Shown piece by piece: positions 41,483-50,532 of a stretch of 64,000 bases of DNA; position 1 is the first letter of the stretch; each line of letters opens with the position of its first letter. Location: positions 372,001-436,000 of the forward strand of contig OZ223208.1 in NCBI GenBank assembly GCA_965140405.1, read 5' to 3'. The DNA comes from G963556115 sp963666605 (lineage in GTDB: Bacteria; Planctomycetota; SZUA-567). Under the pieces are notes generated by a model. That model was not told where the DNA came from. It was given only the letters and a program-made list of their open reading frames with translations, and did no database searches. The translations under genes were made by a program, and so were the position numbers.

Positions 41483-44400
41483 TTAACCTATCAAAGACAT
41501 CACACCCTGTGATAGCTGATTCGCTTGTGCAAGCATTGATGTACCAGCCTGTACCATTATCTGATTCTTAGAGAACGAAGTAGATTCAACAGCCATATCA
41601 GCATCACGAATATACGACTCAGTCTTTGTAATATTCTCTATCGCAACATTCAAACTGTTGGAATTGGTCTCAAGTAAATTGTACTGCCAAGCACCGATAT
41701 CCGCTCTCATAGCTGAGACATCCTCGATAGCCTGGTCAATAACTTTTAATGCATTTATTGGGTCATCACTTAAAGAAGCTTTACCACCTGAAAGAAGATC
41801 GTTGAGACATAACATACTCTCCTTATCCTTACCCCAGACAAGACCAATATCAACCGCGGTCATTGACTTTAAGCCAATTACTGTACGCTCCTGTTGTCCA
41901 GCACCTTCCCCAAGTTGGAATTGCATTCCACCTTTAAATTCATCAAGTTTTTCAGTCGTAGAGCCAGTAGCATGACAGATAAGGTTGTCTTTATCAGTAG
42001 CATCATAAACCATCTCACCTGCTCGAGCACCATATGTTCCTCTATTATAACCAACAGCAGCTATCGTTGTTGTACCTAGACCACCTTCATTAAATACTAA
42101 TTTTGAGTTTGCATCAAGATTTGCAGCCACACCTTTTATCCCGCGTAAACTCATCTCGTGACCGTTTACAGTAATCCTAGCATCTGCGCCATAATCCTTA
42201 TATGATTTTCCATCAAGTCCCGCATCTATAAGGTTTGTCGCACCTGTAGCATCTGAATAGTTCCAGATAGCCCCTTGCTCTTGATCAATCTCTACAAACT
42301 GAGTACTACCATACTCAGTAGAAGATAGACGAGCAGCAAGCATTGTAGAGCTGATTGAGGTAGTAACGGTAGTATTTTTACCTATATTACCAAGATTAAA
42401 TGTACCATAAAGACCTGTATCGTACCCTGTCTCTTCATCAATAGTTGCAAACAATCTCACCGCTTGCGATACACCAGTGAGATCCAGTCCACTATCACTT
42501 TGAGCAACTAATGATTCATCAGATAATGATTCATCAGAGTACAAACTTACTTGACAGTCAGTGCCACTTCCCCCACTTATAACCTTGACATAAATTTCTC
42601 CAGTATCTGAAGTATTATTACCAAGATCTACACCACTTAAGAATGAACCAGCAAGAGTAAATGTATCTACTCCATCCATCTGCATAGCTGTCACAATATC
42701 AGACATATCCACGCCCTGAGCATGCTCTTTTCCTGTTACTAGGCTTGTTACATCTTCCTGCATATAGTCAAGCTGAATAACAGCAGTATGCCCTGCAATC
42801 TCTGTACCGTCTCTCTGTAGAGTCAGTACATTTGTAAGTCCTGAATTATTCACCGCTCGAGCAGTAGATGTTAGGGAAGCCCCAGCAAAGCTACCTTCAG
42901 CTACAGCCATTGTCATCTGCTGGTCTTTGTATATAGTATAATTAGAAGAGTCCTCCATCTTGAGGTATACCCTTCCCAGTCCATCGGTATTATACCCAGC
43001 AACTATCTCTCCATCAATATTCACTGGTACTTCTGCAGCCCCAATGTTTGTAACACCACCGACTCCAAAAAGACCTGCTTCCTCATTACCAACAAGCACA
43101 CCTCCTGAGTCAATCATACCACTCTGCACTTCACCAGAAGCAGCAACACTTGGGCCACTCTGTACAACACTTGGACCTGAGAACCCTGACCCAGCCGGAC
43201 CTGATGCTATAGTAATTGTAATCTCATCGCCATCATCAAATGAACCAAACAAACTCGCAGTTGTTCTGGTGTTATTTGCTGGGTTATAGAAAGTGTCTAG
43301 TGCGTCTTCCATAAATGGATCACGCCATGAATCATTTGAATCAAGTATTGCGCCATTGGTTGCACCAGATTTATACACATCGCCACTTGAGCTTGTATTT
43401 GCATAAGACATCAAGCCATTATTACCGTAGAGATCATTCGGATGCGCAAAGCCAAATACATGGCCAAGCTCATGCATAATCACGTCGTAAAAGTTTATAT
43501 TGGTTCCGCCACCGGTACTTACTTTAGCATCAAGATTTATATTACCACCGCCAGCAGTCTGTAAATCCCAAGAGTCATTACTGTCAAATACCAACGCACC
43601 AAACTTGGTATTACTGTCACCAGCATAGCCACCAATTGCCGCCACGCCAGGATCCTTACTTGATGTCGCTTCAAGATCTGTCATACCTATACGTATTGTA
43701 TTGGTATAATCAATACCAGTATCAACTACAGCACCGAGAGGATCGTCTCCATCAACACCATCATTGAGTCCACCACCACTATTATTAAAAGTAACATTAA
43801 ATCCTGCATTACTGAAAGCAGCTTGCCACTCAGCTAGAGCCTGATTAATATTATACTGAATAGCAGTCAATGCATCTGCTGAAGTTCCACCAGAGATATT
43901 GAACTGGCTCGCTAGGCCTGCCGCATCGAGAACAATTGTATTTCCCGCCCCGAGCATACTAGCATCCTCAACATCGGTTACAATATCAAAGTTAATATTT
44001 CCGCCAATTTCGGCGGCATCCTTCCAGATACCATTACCTGTAAATGGCCTTGTGGCGTCGTTTGGATCGCCTAAAGAAGTTGCAGCTGGAGTCACACTAT
44101 CATAACCTAAATAGATTGTCCCTTCCATACCAGAAGCTAAATTCTGATCCAAAGTAAGCTCAATCTTATCACCAGTACTAAACGCTCCAAGGTTTACAGA
44201 TGCTGAGTTAAGCCGAATGTTATTCTTATCATAGGCATTTAACTGAGTGCCGCCACCTTCTACCTTGAGGGTAATCTGATTGTCAGCTAGGTCTGAAGCA
44301 AGAAGGTTTGAGAACTGCATAGTGATAACATCAGAAACATTATCATCACCAGTAGTCGTAAATGAACTAATAGAAGCAAGAGAAGGAGCTGTAAAGCTAT

Positions 44401-45451
44401 ACCCATACGATGAAGTACCCGCAGGTGTTAGAGGATCACCTTCAAATGCAACGCCAGTAATTCCACTAGAGGTAACAGCATTCCCCTCAGCATCTCTCTG
44501 GAAGAAGTCCATCGATCCTGCAGCATGGGCGTCACCCAGAACTATCCCAGCAGTATTGACCCCATACGAACTCACTTTCGCGCCAGCAGCACCAACAAAA
44601 CGACTATCTCCTATAGTATGAATAGTAGCATTAGACTTTGTAGACTCTACATCACTATCATAGATAAGAGTAGCTTCCACACCTGTAGACTCCTCTGCAT
44701 TATTAATGGAGCTTACCATCTCACCAATATGAGTACCACTAGCAAATGAAAAATATCTACTACCCTGATTACCTGAGACAGTAAATGCCTGATCTGCAGT
44801 CAATTCGAAATTAGAATCTAGCTGAGTCGCTGGAGCATTAACAGCACTCATCTCAAGAAAGGCTTTTTGAGCTTCATTAGTACCGGTATCGCTACTAGCA
44901 TAGGAAATGTTTATTCTAAAATCATCCTTCTTGAAGATCTGAGTAATGTCTGACAAATCGTTATTTAAAAGCTTCATATCGAGAGTATTATTGATCATCA
45001 CCTCACTATCTGACTCAATCTTTTTATTACCATTGAGAAGCATTTGATCAGAGAATTTAGTAGTTCGAGCAATGCGGTCTATAGTCTGAATTGACGAATC
45101 TGTTTCCGCCTGATCTGCCGCTACCTGCTCTGGAGATGTAACGCCTGAGTTTGATGAGTGAATGGCAAGCTGACGCATCTCCTTGAGGATGTTATTCATC
45201 TCGCTGAGTGCTCCTTCAGCGATACCGAGTACATTGTTAGCTTCTTGAGTGTTTTGCACAGCTCTCTTCAGCCCAACGTTTTGAGCACGTAACTGTTCGG
45301 AGATGACGAGTCCAGATGGATCATCTGCACCGTTATTGATTTTATATCCTGTAGATAATCTAGTGAGCGATTCTGACATGCTCGAATTATTAGCATTCAG
45401 CGCATTCTGCGCTGCTAATGAATTCAGGTTATTAGCAATAATCATAGGCAT
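41483..45451 (-). CDS. Giant flagellin with embedded metzincin-type protease domain
   Basis: The 1322-residue protein has intact flagellin ends that form the filament core: residues 1-140 (ANNLNSLAAQNALNANNSSM, LSTGYKINNGADDPSGLVIS, RQLAIHSSNSG) and the last 90 residues (INALKVIDQAIEDVSAMRADIGAWQ, ITKTESYIRDADMA, QAGTSMLAQANQLSQGVMSL). The surface-exposed middle of about 1090 residues replaces the usual 100-300. At residues about 520-735 it reads as a matrixin-like zinc protease: helix A (ALTAIQYNINQALAEW), then HELGHVFGFAHP with ligands His660, His664, His670 and catalytic Glu661, then the Met-turn GLMSY (Met681). The rest is beta-rich, Ser/Gly/Asp-rich and fits further surface domains. No cysteine switch is visible. 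GGAAGA precedes the start. Flagellin identity is certain; protease activity is inferred. Confidence 0.93.
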   Translation of the reverse strand: MPMIIANNLNSLAAQNALNANNSSMSESLTRLSTGYKINNGADDPSGLVISEQLRAQNVGLKRAVQNTQEANNVLGIAEGALSEMNNILKEMRQLAIHSSNSGVTSPEQVAADQAETDSSIQTIDRIARTTKFSDQMLLNGNKKIESDSEVMINNTLDMKLLNNDLSDITQIFKKDDFRINISYASSDTGTNEAQKAFLEMSAVNAPATQLDSNFELTADQAFTVSGNQGSRYFSFASGTHIGEMVSSINNAEESTGVEATLIYDSDVESTKSNATIHTIGDSRFVGAAGAKVSSYGVNTAGIVLGDAHAAGSMDFFQRDAEGNAVTSSGITGVAFEGDPLTPAGTSSYGYSFTAPSLASISSFTTTGDDNVSDVITMQFSNLLASDLADNQITLKVEGGGTQLNAYDKNNIRLNSASVNLGAFSTGDKIELTLDQNLASGMEGTIYLGYDSVTPAATSLGDPNDATRPFTGNGIWKDAAEIGGNINFDIVTDVEDASMLGAGNTIVLDAAGLASQFNISGGTSADALTAIQYNINQALAEWQAAFSNAGFNVTFNNSGGGLNDGVDGDDPLGAVVDTGIDYTNTIRIGMTDLEATSSKDPGVAAIGGYAGDSNTKFGALVFDSNDSWDLQTAGGGNINLDAKVSTGGGTNINFYDVIMHELGHVFGFAHPNDLYGNNGLMSYANTSSSGDVYKSGATNGAILDSNDSWRDPFMEDALDTFYNPANNTRTTASLFGSFDDGDEITITIASGPAGSGFSGPSVVQSGPSVAASGEVQSGMIDSGGVLVGNEEAGLFGVGGVTNIGAAEVPVNIDGEIVAGYNTDGLGRVYLKMEDSSNYTIYKDQQMTMAVAEGSFAGASLTSTARAVNNSGLTNVLTLQRDGTEIAGHTAVIQLDYMQEDVTSLVTGKEHAQGVDMSDIVTAMQMDGVDTFTLAGSFLSGVDLGNNTSDTGEIYVKVISGGSGTDCQVSLYSDESLSDESLVAQSDSGLDLTGVSQAVRLFATIDEETGYDTGLYGTFNLGNIGKNTTVTTSISSTMLAARLSSTEYGSTQFVEIDQEQGAIWNYSDATGATNLIDAGLDGKSYKDYGADARITVNGHEMSLRGIKGVAANLDANSKLVFNEGGLGTTTIAAVGYNRGTYGARAGEMVYDATDKDNLICHATGSTTEKLDEFKGGMQFQLGEGAGQQERTVIGLKSMTAVDIGLVWGKDKESMLCLNDLLSGGKASLSDDPINALKVIDQAIEDVSAMRADIGAWQYNLLETNSNSLNVAIENITKTESYIRDADMAVESTSFSKNQIMVQAGTSMLAQANQLSQGVMSLIG

Positions 45452-45914
45452 AATAAATCATTCTTCCATGAAAACACAACTAAAAGTCAGCATCCTTGCC
45501 AGCTTTTTACTACTTTTGCTCTATTTTAACAGCCCTACATCCAAGTACGTGCATACTCAAATACAAACCATAAGGCGTTATTAATCAACACATTAACCCT
45601 AAAAAAACTTAGAATTAACCGTTAAAAAAAGAGAGACTACTATTATTAACGGACGTTTACCGAAATAGTTTAGTCATAAATTCGCACAATATTTTCATCA
45701 CACAAGGTCATTTTCAAATCAGGCCAAACATACAACACCAAACCCAAAGAACACCACATACTCTGCAAACCACGGCACAAACAATCATATACCATTAAAA
45801 ACAAGTTAATAAAACATAGACTCAACAATATTTAGACTACAAATATCAGCACAAAAAAACAAAAGATACAAAAAAATCATAGCAAGGCTTTATTTTTCCA
45901 AATTGTATAGCGCT
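45452..45914. other. Upstream region of flagellin gene
   Basis: About 460 AT-rich bases without a gene. The flagellin promoter must lie here. A TGGCA box at 45497-45501 (minus strand) begins a partial sigma-54-like pattern whose -12 element is imperfect, so I do not call it. Confidence 0.4.
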
Positions 45915-46379
45915 TTACAGCAAATTACCAATCTGTGAGTACTCGATTCCACCCATAACCTGAACACAATCTACCCAGATTCCTGTAATATCACAAATAT
46001 TTCTCTCTTCATCATCAAAGAACAACATATCTGAGTAATCTATCCCTGTTCTCTTCTTGATAATTTCAAAATGCGCTACTTTAGAGCCAGTATAGACCAA
46101 TACTTCAATGAAAAAGTCCAATATTTCAAGTTTAGCAAGAGCCTCATGCGCCCATCCCCCTGCACTAGAGCGAGACGCAATTACAAGCTGGTACTTTCTT
46201 TGATATAATTCCGTGAGTATCTTTCTGACATCAGAAAAAAGCCCTAGCCTCTCTCCTGCTTTGTCACAGAGAGTATCTCGATCAACTCTATGAAACGGTG
46301 CACCCGCCGACATATCTATCCACGTACTATCGCACCACCAGAGTGTCTGATCCAGATCAAATACAATTACTTTATACAT
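45915..46379 (-). CDS. MDP-1-like HAD phosphatase
   Basis: The 154-residue capless HAD protein begins MYKVIVFDLDQTLWWCDS (motif I with DLDQT), followed by the motif II block VIASRSS, the Lys in YTGSKVAHFEIIKKRTGI and motif IV MLFFDDEERNI. These match magnesium-dependent phosphatase-1, a small phosphatase implicated in protein-tyrosine or sugar-phosphate (protein deglycation) dephosphorylation. The start at 46379 (ATG) is preferred to a TTG six bases earlier. The gene is isolated. Confidence 0.87.
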   Translation of the reverse strand: MYKVIVFDLDQTLWWCDSTWIDMSAGAPFHRVDRDTLCDKAGERLGLFSDVRKILTELYQRKYQLVIASRSSAGGWAHEALAKLEILDFFIEVLVYTGSKVAHFEIIKKRTGIDYSDMLFFDDEERNICDITGIWVDCVQVMGGIEYSQIGNLL

Positions 46380-46500
46380 TACCAAAACCTAACAACACGG
46401 AAATGATATTCAACACATTATCCTTTACACTATATATACTTGACTATATAATGAATAAGTATTAACAATCACGATATTTTAAAAACAGAAAGAACAAATA

Positions 46501-46986
46501 ATGATACCTGAAAACATCTCAATATCAGCCTCACAATTTGACGATCAAGGCAAAATAGCAGATTACCTAATAAAGACATTTTCCTCAAGTATGCATAAGA
46601 CAAACGAAAGAGCAATAGAGAATGGCATGCCAGCACTTGATGTTGAAGACGAGCTAAGGGCTGCTGACGACTTCTACTTTAGCAGTGTCGAGCTTATGGA
46701 TTGTTGTATACTTGCAAAAAATGGAGAGAGCATAGTAGGGCTCGCCTGTGTAAACCCATATACTTCAAGCTTACAATATATATCTGTAGATCAAGAGTAT
46801 CAACGTAGCGGTATAGGCAGCCGCCTACTCTCTTTAGGTAAGAAGGTACTTTCAAATAGAGGTTGTACACATATCAAGCTAGACATTCCATCAGAATATG
46901 CTACAGAAGGCACTATAAGCTTCTTTGAAAAGAACAAAGTCAGAGAGGTTTCAAGCAGTATTAGGCTTAGTGGCGGTATATTCTAA
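46501..46986 (+). CDS. GNAT family N-acetyltransferase
   Basis: A 161-residue GNAT protein. The acetyl-CoA-binding segment reads LQYISVDQEYQRSGIGSRLLSLGKKVLSNRGC, with RSGIGS matching the (Q/R)xxGx(G/A) P-loop, and FFEKNKVREV is the usual late motif. The first 60 residues are less typical and include an acidic helix. The substrate, amine or protein N terminus, cannot be predicted. It lies divergent from the MDP-1 gene and about 100 bases before murA on the same strand; the ribosome site is weak. Confidence 0.82.
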   Translation: MIPENISISASQFDDQGKIADYLIKTFSSSMHKTNERAIENGMPALDVEDELRAADDFYFSSVELMDCCILAKNGESIVGLACVNPYTSSLQYISVDQEYQRSGIGSRLLSLGKKVLSNRGCTHIKLDIPSEYATEGTISFFEKNKVREVSSSIRLSGGIF

Positions 46987-47088
46987 ATTTTATCCGTTAT
47001 TGGTTGACAATTAGTAGAATAGTACTAGAATAAACGGTACAATGTTTAAATCGTAAATTATCAAATAAATAGAGAGTAAATTCCAACT

Positions 47089-48372
47089 ATGGGTAAATTT
47101 AGAATTGAGGGCGGCCATCCAATTTCTGGCACAATCCGCGCCTCTGGAAATAAGAATTCAGCACTCCCAGCTGTTGCCGCAACCTTACTCAGCGAAAAAC
47201 CAACAAAACTTACCAATGTTCCGATGATTGGCGATGTCCTATCACTATTTACAATAATAGAAGGTATGGGCGCGGAAGTAACACTTGATAAAGAGACAAA
47301 TACAGCCATTGTCGACACAAGCTCAATTTCAAAAACCGAGATAAAATCTGAACTTTGTAGAAAGCTAAGAGGAAGTATTCTACTAGCAGCTCCCCTTCTA
47401 CATAGGTGTGGAGTAGTCGAGCTACCCTTCCCTGGTGGAGACAGAATAGGCAGAAGAAGAATCGACACCCACCTTCTTGCTCTTGAGAAACTAGGCGCAA
47501 AGATTGAGATAGGTTCAGGAATTACTATTTCCGCACCAAACGGTCTGACAGGCGCAAACATCCTCTTAGATGAAGCTAGCGTAACAGCTACAGAGAATAC
47601 CGTAATGGCTGCAGCAGTTGCTCAAGGACGTACTGTTATTGATAATGCCGCCTGCGAACCACACGTGCAAGAGCTATGCTTACTCCTACGTTCAATGGGA
47701 GCAGATATAGAAGGAATAGGCACAAACCGTCTTACAGTTCACGGTGTACAGAGTCTGGGGGGGGGAGAATTAAAAATAGGAGCCGACTACCTTGAAGTGG
47801 CAAGCTTTATGACACTTGCAGCTATGACTGGTGGCGAACTTCTTATTACCGATGCATCACCAGAGTACCTCCCTATGATCCTACATCAATTCAAACGTAT
47901 TGGTATAGTTGCTGATGTACGAGGCAAAGACCTCCTTGTCCACCGCAACCAGCCGCTAGAGATACTCAATGATTATAGAGGTGCAGTACCACGTCTTGAT
48001 GATGCGCCTTGGCCTGGCTTCCCAGCAGACCTTACTAGTGTTGCTCTTGTAGGCGCAACACGGAGCACAGGTAGCGTAATAATTCACGAAAAGATGTTTG
48101 AAAGCCGTCTCTTCTTTGTAGACCAACTTATTGAGATGGGAGCACAGATCGTGCTCTGTGACCCACATAGAGCGGTAGTTATTGGTAACAGTAGACTACA
48201 GAGTGCAAATATAACAAGTCCTGATATACGTGCAGGTATGGCACTGTTAATAGCCAGCCTTTGCGCTGAGGGCACAAGTATCATTGATAATATCGAGCAG
48301 ATTGACAGAGGTTATGAACGTATAGATGAACGCCTACGTCCACTCGGTGCACGCATAGAACGTATATCATAA
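47089..48372 (+). CDS. murA: UDP-N-acetylglucosamine 1-carboxyvinyltransferase, Asp variant
   Basis: MurA transfers enolpyruvyl from phosphoenolpyruvate to UDP-GlcNAc, the first committed step of peptidoglycan synthesis, in the cytoplasm. The 427-residue length and layout are standard: SGNKNSALP with Lys22, RGSILLAAPLLHR, the loop ELPFPGGDRIGRRRIDTHL, and RAGMALLIASLCAEGTS near the C terminus. The loop position that holds Cys115 in E. coli is Asp118 (GAC at 47440-47442). The Asp form is active and insensitive to fosfomycin, as in Chlamydia and Mycobacterium. The next gene starts 21 bases downstream. A MurA-like paralogue cannot be excluded because some residues (for example RRRIDTHLL) depart from consensus. 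Confidence 0.9.
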   Translation: MGKFRIEGGHPISGTIRASGNKNSALPAVAATLLSEKPTKLTNVPMIGDVLSLFTIIEGMGAEVTLDKETNTAIVDTSSISKTEIKSELCRKLRGSILLAAPLLHRCGVVELPFPGGDRIGRRRIDTHLLALEKLGAKIEIGSGITISAPNGLTGANILLDEASVTATENTVMAAAVAQGRTVIDNAACEPHVQELCLLLRSMGADIEGIGTNRLTVHGVQSLGGGELKIGADYLEVASFMTLAAMTGGELLITDASPEYLPMILHQFKRIGIVADVRGKDLLVHRNQPLEILNDYRGAVPRLDDAPWPGFPADLTSVALVGATRSTGSVIIHEKMFESRLFFVDQLIEMGAQIVLCDPHRAVVIGNSRLQSANITSPDIRAGMALLIASLCAEGTSIIDNIEQIDRGYERIDERLRPLGARIERIS

Positions 48373-48393
48373 CCTTAGCAGGAACAATAATAG

Positions 48394-49938
48394 ATGACAG
48401 AACATGAGCCGGTAATCTGCAAACGAAGCGAGCATAATATCTCTCGAAGAGATATCGATGCAGATGCGCTCAAGGTACTATACAGACTTGCCAGACACAA
48501 CCATATAGCCTACCTCGTAGGTGGCGGAGTACGTGATTTACTGTTAGGTTGCACCCCAAAGGACTTCGATGTAAGTACAGATGCCAGCCCAAATCAAATT
48601 CGCAAGATGTTCAAGAACTGCTTTCTTATCGGTAGACGCTTCCGCCTTGCCCATATAAAGTATGGCACAAAAATTATAGAAACAAGCACCTTCCGTCGCC
48701 AGCCTGAAAAGCAAGACGGCGACCTACTCCAACTCAATGACAATGAATTCGGCACACCTGAAGAAGATGCCTTGAGACGCGACTTCACTATCAACGGCCT
48801 ATTCTATAATGTTGAAAATTTCTGCATTATAGATTATGTTGGTGGTCTGAAAGATTTAAAGCTTAAAGTTGTGCGCTCAATAGGCGACCCTTGCATCCGC
48901 TTTCAGGAGGATCCAGTCAGAATGGTACGAGCTGTACGTTTTGCCTCAAGACTAAACTTTACAATTGAAGAGGAAACGAACAAAGCAATTACCGAATATG
49001 CTCCAGAACTACGCAAAGCTTCTGCGCCAAGAATGATAGAAGAGATCTATAAATTATTCGGTTTCAACTCTGGTGAAAAGGCTATCCGCCTACTTTACGA
49101 AACCAGCCTACTTGAAATTATCAGTCCAGAGGTGAGCGGTCATATTACAAGAAAGATGAAGGCTACAGGAGAAGAGCCACCTATCTGGAAATATCTCAAA
49201 GCACTCGACAAAGGCGACCTGATTGTTAGCGAAGTTAGCAGTGCACTTATGCTTGCTAGTATTTTCTTTCCAGCAATGTTGAGCAGGATCAACAAAACCG
49301 ACTCTGCAATCACTCACAAGAGCCTATTGGAGAGCTTCAACACTATAGTTGGCCCATTCCTTGAGCGATACCAAGTTCCACGCAAAACCAAGGAACGTCT
49401 TGCCAAGATACTGACGATGCAACACCGCTTTATGGTAAAGGGTCGTAAAAGTTTCAATAAGACCCGTTTTGTCTCGCTTGAATGGTTTACAGATGCGTTA
49501 GCCCTCCACGAAATCCACCTTACAGCAATGGGGAAAGACTTCTCTAGAGCGGATGAATGGAGAAAACTTTGGGAAGAACGCCTTGAAGAAATTGAGAGCA
49601 GACGCCAAGAAGGTGGTAGTATTGGCACAGCCGAACAGAGCAAACGTAGTCGCCCCCGCAGAGGTGGCAGGAAGCGCTATAACAAGAGGAAGAAGCACAC
49701 TACTTCCGAACAACCTGTTACTCAGGGAGAAAATACAACAACTGTTACCAGCAAACAGGAGGTTTCTAAGACTCAAAACACCGAGGTACTTAGAGGAATA
49801 AAACCGAAAAAACGCCCAAAGAAACGTAAGTCAAATACCAATGCAGCTATCACTGACACGCATCAAGGGCAGCCAAAGCCACTCAATCCCATGTCGATCT
49901 TACAGGAATCAGCAAGAAAAAGGGCTGAAGATCATTAA
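48394..49938 (+). CDS. pcnB: Poly(A) polymerase/CCA-type tRNA nucleotidyltransferase
   Basis: The 514-residue class II nucleotidyltransferase has the motif set GGGVRDLLLG, FDVSTDA (metal-binding Asp pair), CFLIGRRFRLAHI, EDALRRDFTINGLFY and PVRMVRAVRFASRLNF. The IGRRFRLAH phrase is the signature that separates bacterial PcnB (poly(A) polymerase I) from CCA-adding enzymes. After about residue 410 the chain becomes a long basic, low-complexity tail (RPRRGGRKRYNKRKK and RPKKRKSN), likely an RNA-binding extension as in E. coli PcnB. PcnB adds 3' poly(A) tails that promote RNA decay. It is probably cotranscribed with murA. Confidence 0.87.
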   Translation: MTEHEPVICKRSEHNISRRDIDADALKVLYRLARHNHIAYLVGGGVRDLLLGCTPKDFDVSTDASPNQIRKMFKNCFLIGRRFRLAHIKYGTKIIETSTFRRQPEKQDGDLLQLNDNEFGTPEEDALRRDFTINGLFYNVENFCIIDYVGGLKDLKLKVVRSIGDPCIRFQEDPVRMVRAVRFASRLNFTIEEETNKAITEYAPELRKASAPRMIEEIYKLFGFNSGEKAIRLLYETSLLEIISPEVSGHITRKMKATGEEPPIWKYLKALDKGDLIVSEVSSALMLASIFFPAMLSRINKTDSAITHKSLLESFNTIVGPFLERYQVPRKTKERLAKILTMQHRFMVKGRKSFNKTRFVSLEWFTDALALHEIHLTAMGKDFSRADEWRKLWEERLEEIESRRQEGGSIGTAEQSKRSRPRRGGRKRYNKRKKHTTSEQPVTQGENTTTVTSKQEVSKTQNTEVLRGIKPKKRPKKRKSNTNAAITDTHQGQPKPLNPMSILQESARKRAEDH

Positions 49939-50100
49939 AACGATTTTGTCATTACAAGGTGATTTACTAATTTCATAATACAAAATTGCTAACTTAATTA
50001 TCTTGTTATATTAGAGTTGTATTAAAAATTGTTGGCTTTGATTCTACACTTTAACTATATTCAACCCTCATAAATAATAGCATTCACGAGCTGTCATACC

Positions 50101-50337
50101 GTGCAAGGAGTTTTAGAAGACAAAAAACGTAAATACCATTGTTACTATGAATTGACTTTAAATATTATTGGTGGGAAATGGGAACCCATAATTCTTTACC
50201 ATATTAGTAAGCATGCTATTATGAGTTATGGTGAATTAATTAATATTCCTCAAGAAGAAACAGTCTCTGTAATTATAGCTATGGATACGAAGAGAGTCAC
50301 CCTAAAGCACGTCAACGAAAAAACATCTCTGAAATAG
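50101..50337 (+). pseudogene. HxlR-type regulator fragment
   Basis: From a GTG at 50101 (preceded by little ribosome-site signal), 78 codons read QGVLEDKKRKYHCYYELTLNIIGGKWEPIILYHISKHAIMSYGELIN, the N-terminal HxlR winged-helix block (IGGKWxPxILxxL, Y/FGEL). The expected recognition helix and wing (IxxITxKxLTxxLRxLExxGL) are missing and the last 30 residues do not resemble the family. It is best read as a truncated and shuffled remnant; a short functional HTH peptide is a less likely alternative. Confidence 0.6.
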
Positions 50338-50532
50338 TAAGATACTTGTCGTAGTATCAAGACTTATAGAATATACATTCACCATTGGTTCTCCAATAAA
50401 TTAGCCAGCAAATCCAATATTTAAGAATTTACTGGCTAATATTTAATTTAACACGCGTGACAGCACTATACAGTGCAAGCTCTTGCATTCTCCCCTCACA
50501 TAATACTCTAATGAATAGAAAGAATAAAAGAA

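Noticed and set aside
45485..45502. Sigma-54-like promoter (TGGCA ... GC) upstream of the flagellin gene
   Set aside because: The -24 GG fits, but at the required spacing the -12 element reads GA in place of GC; the match is too weak to call.
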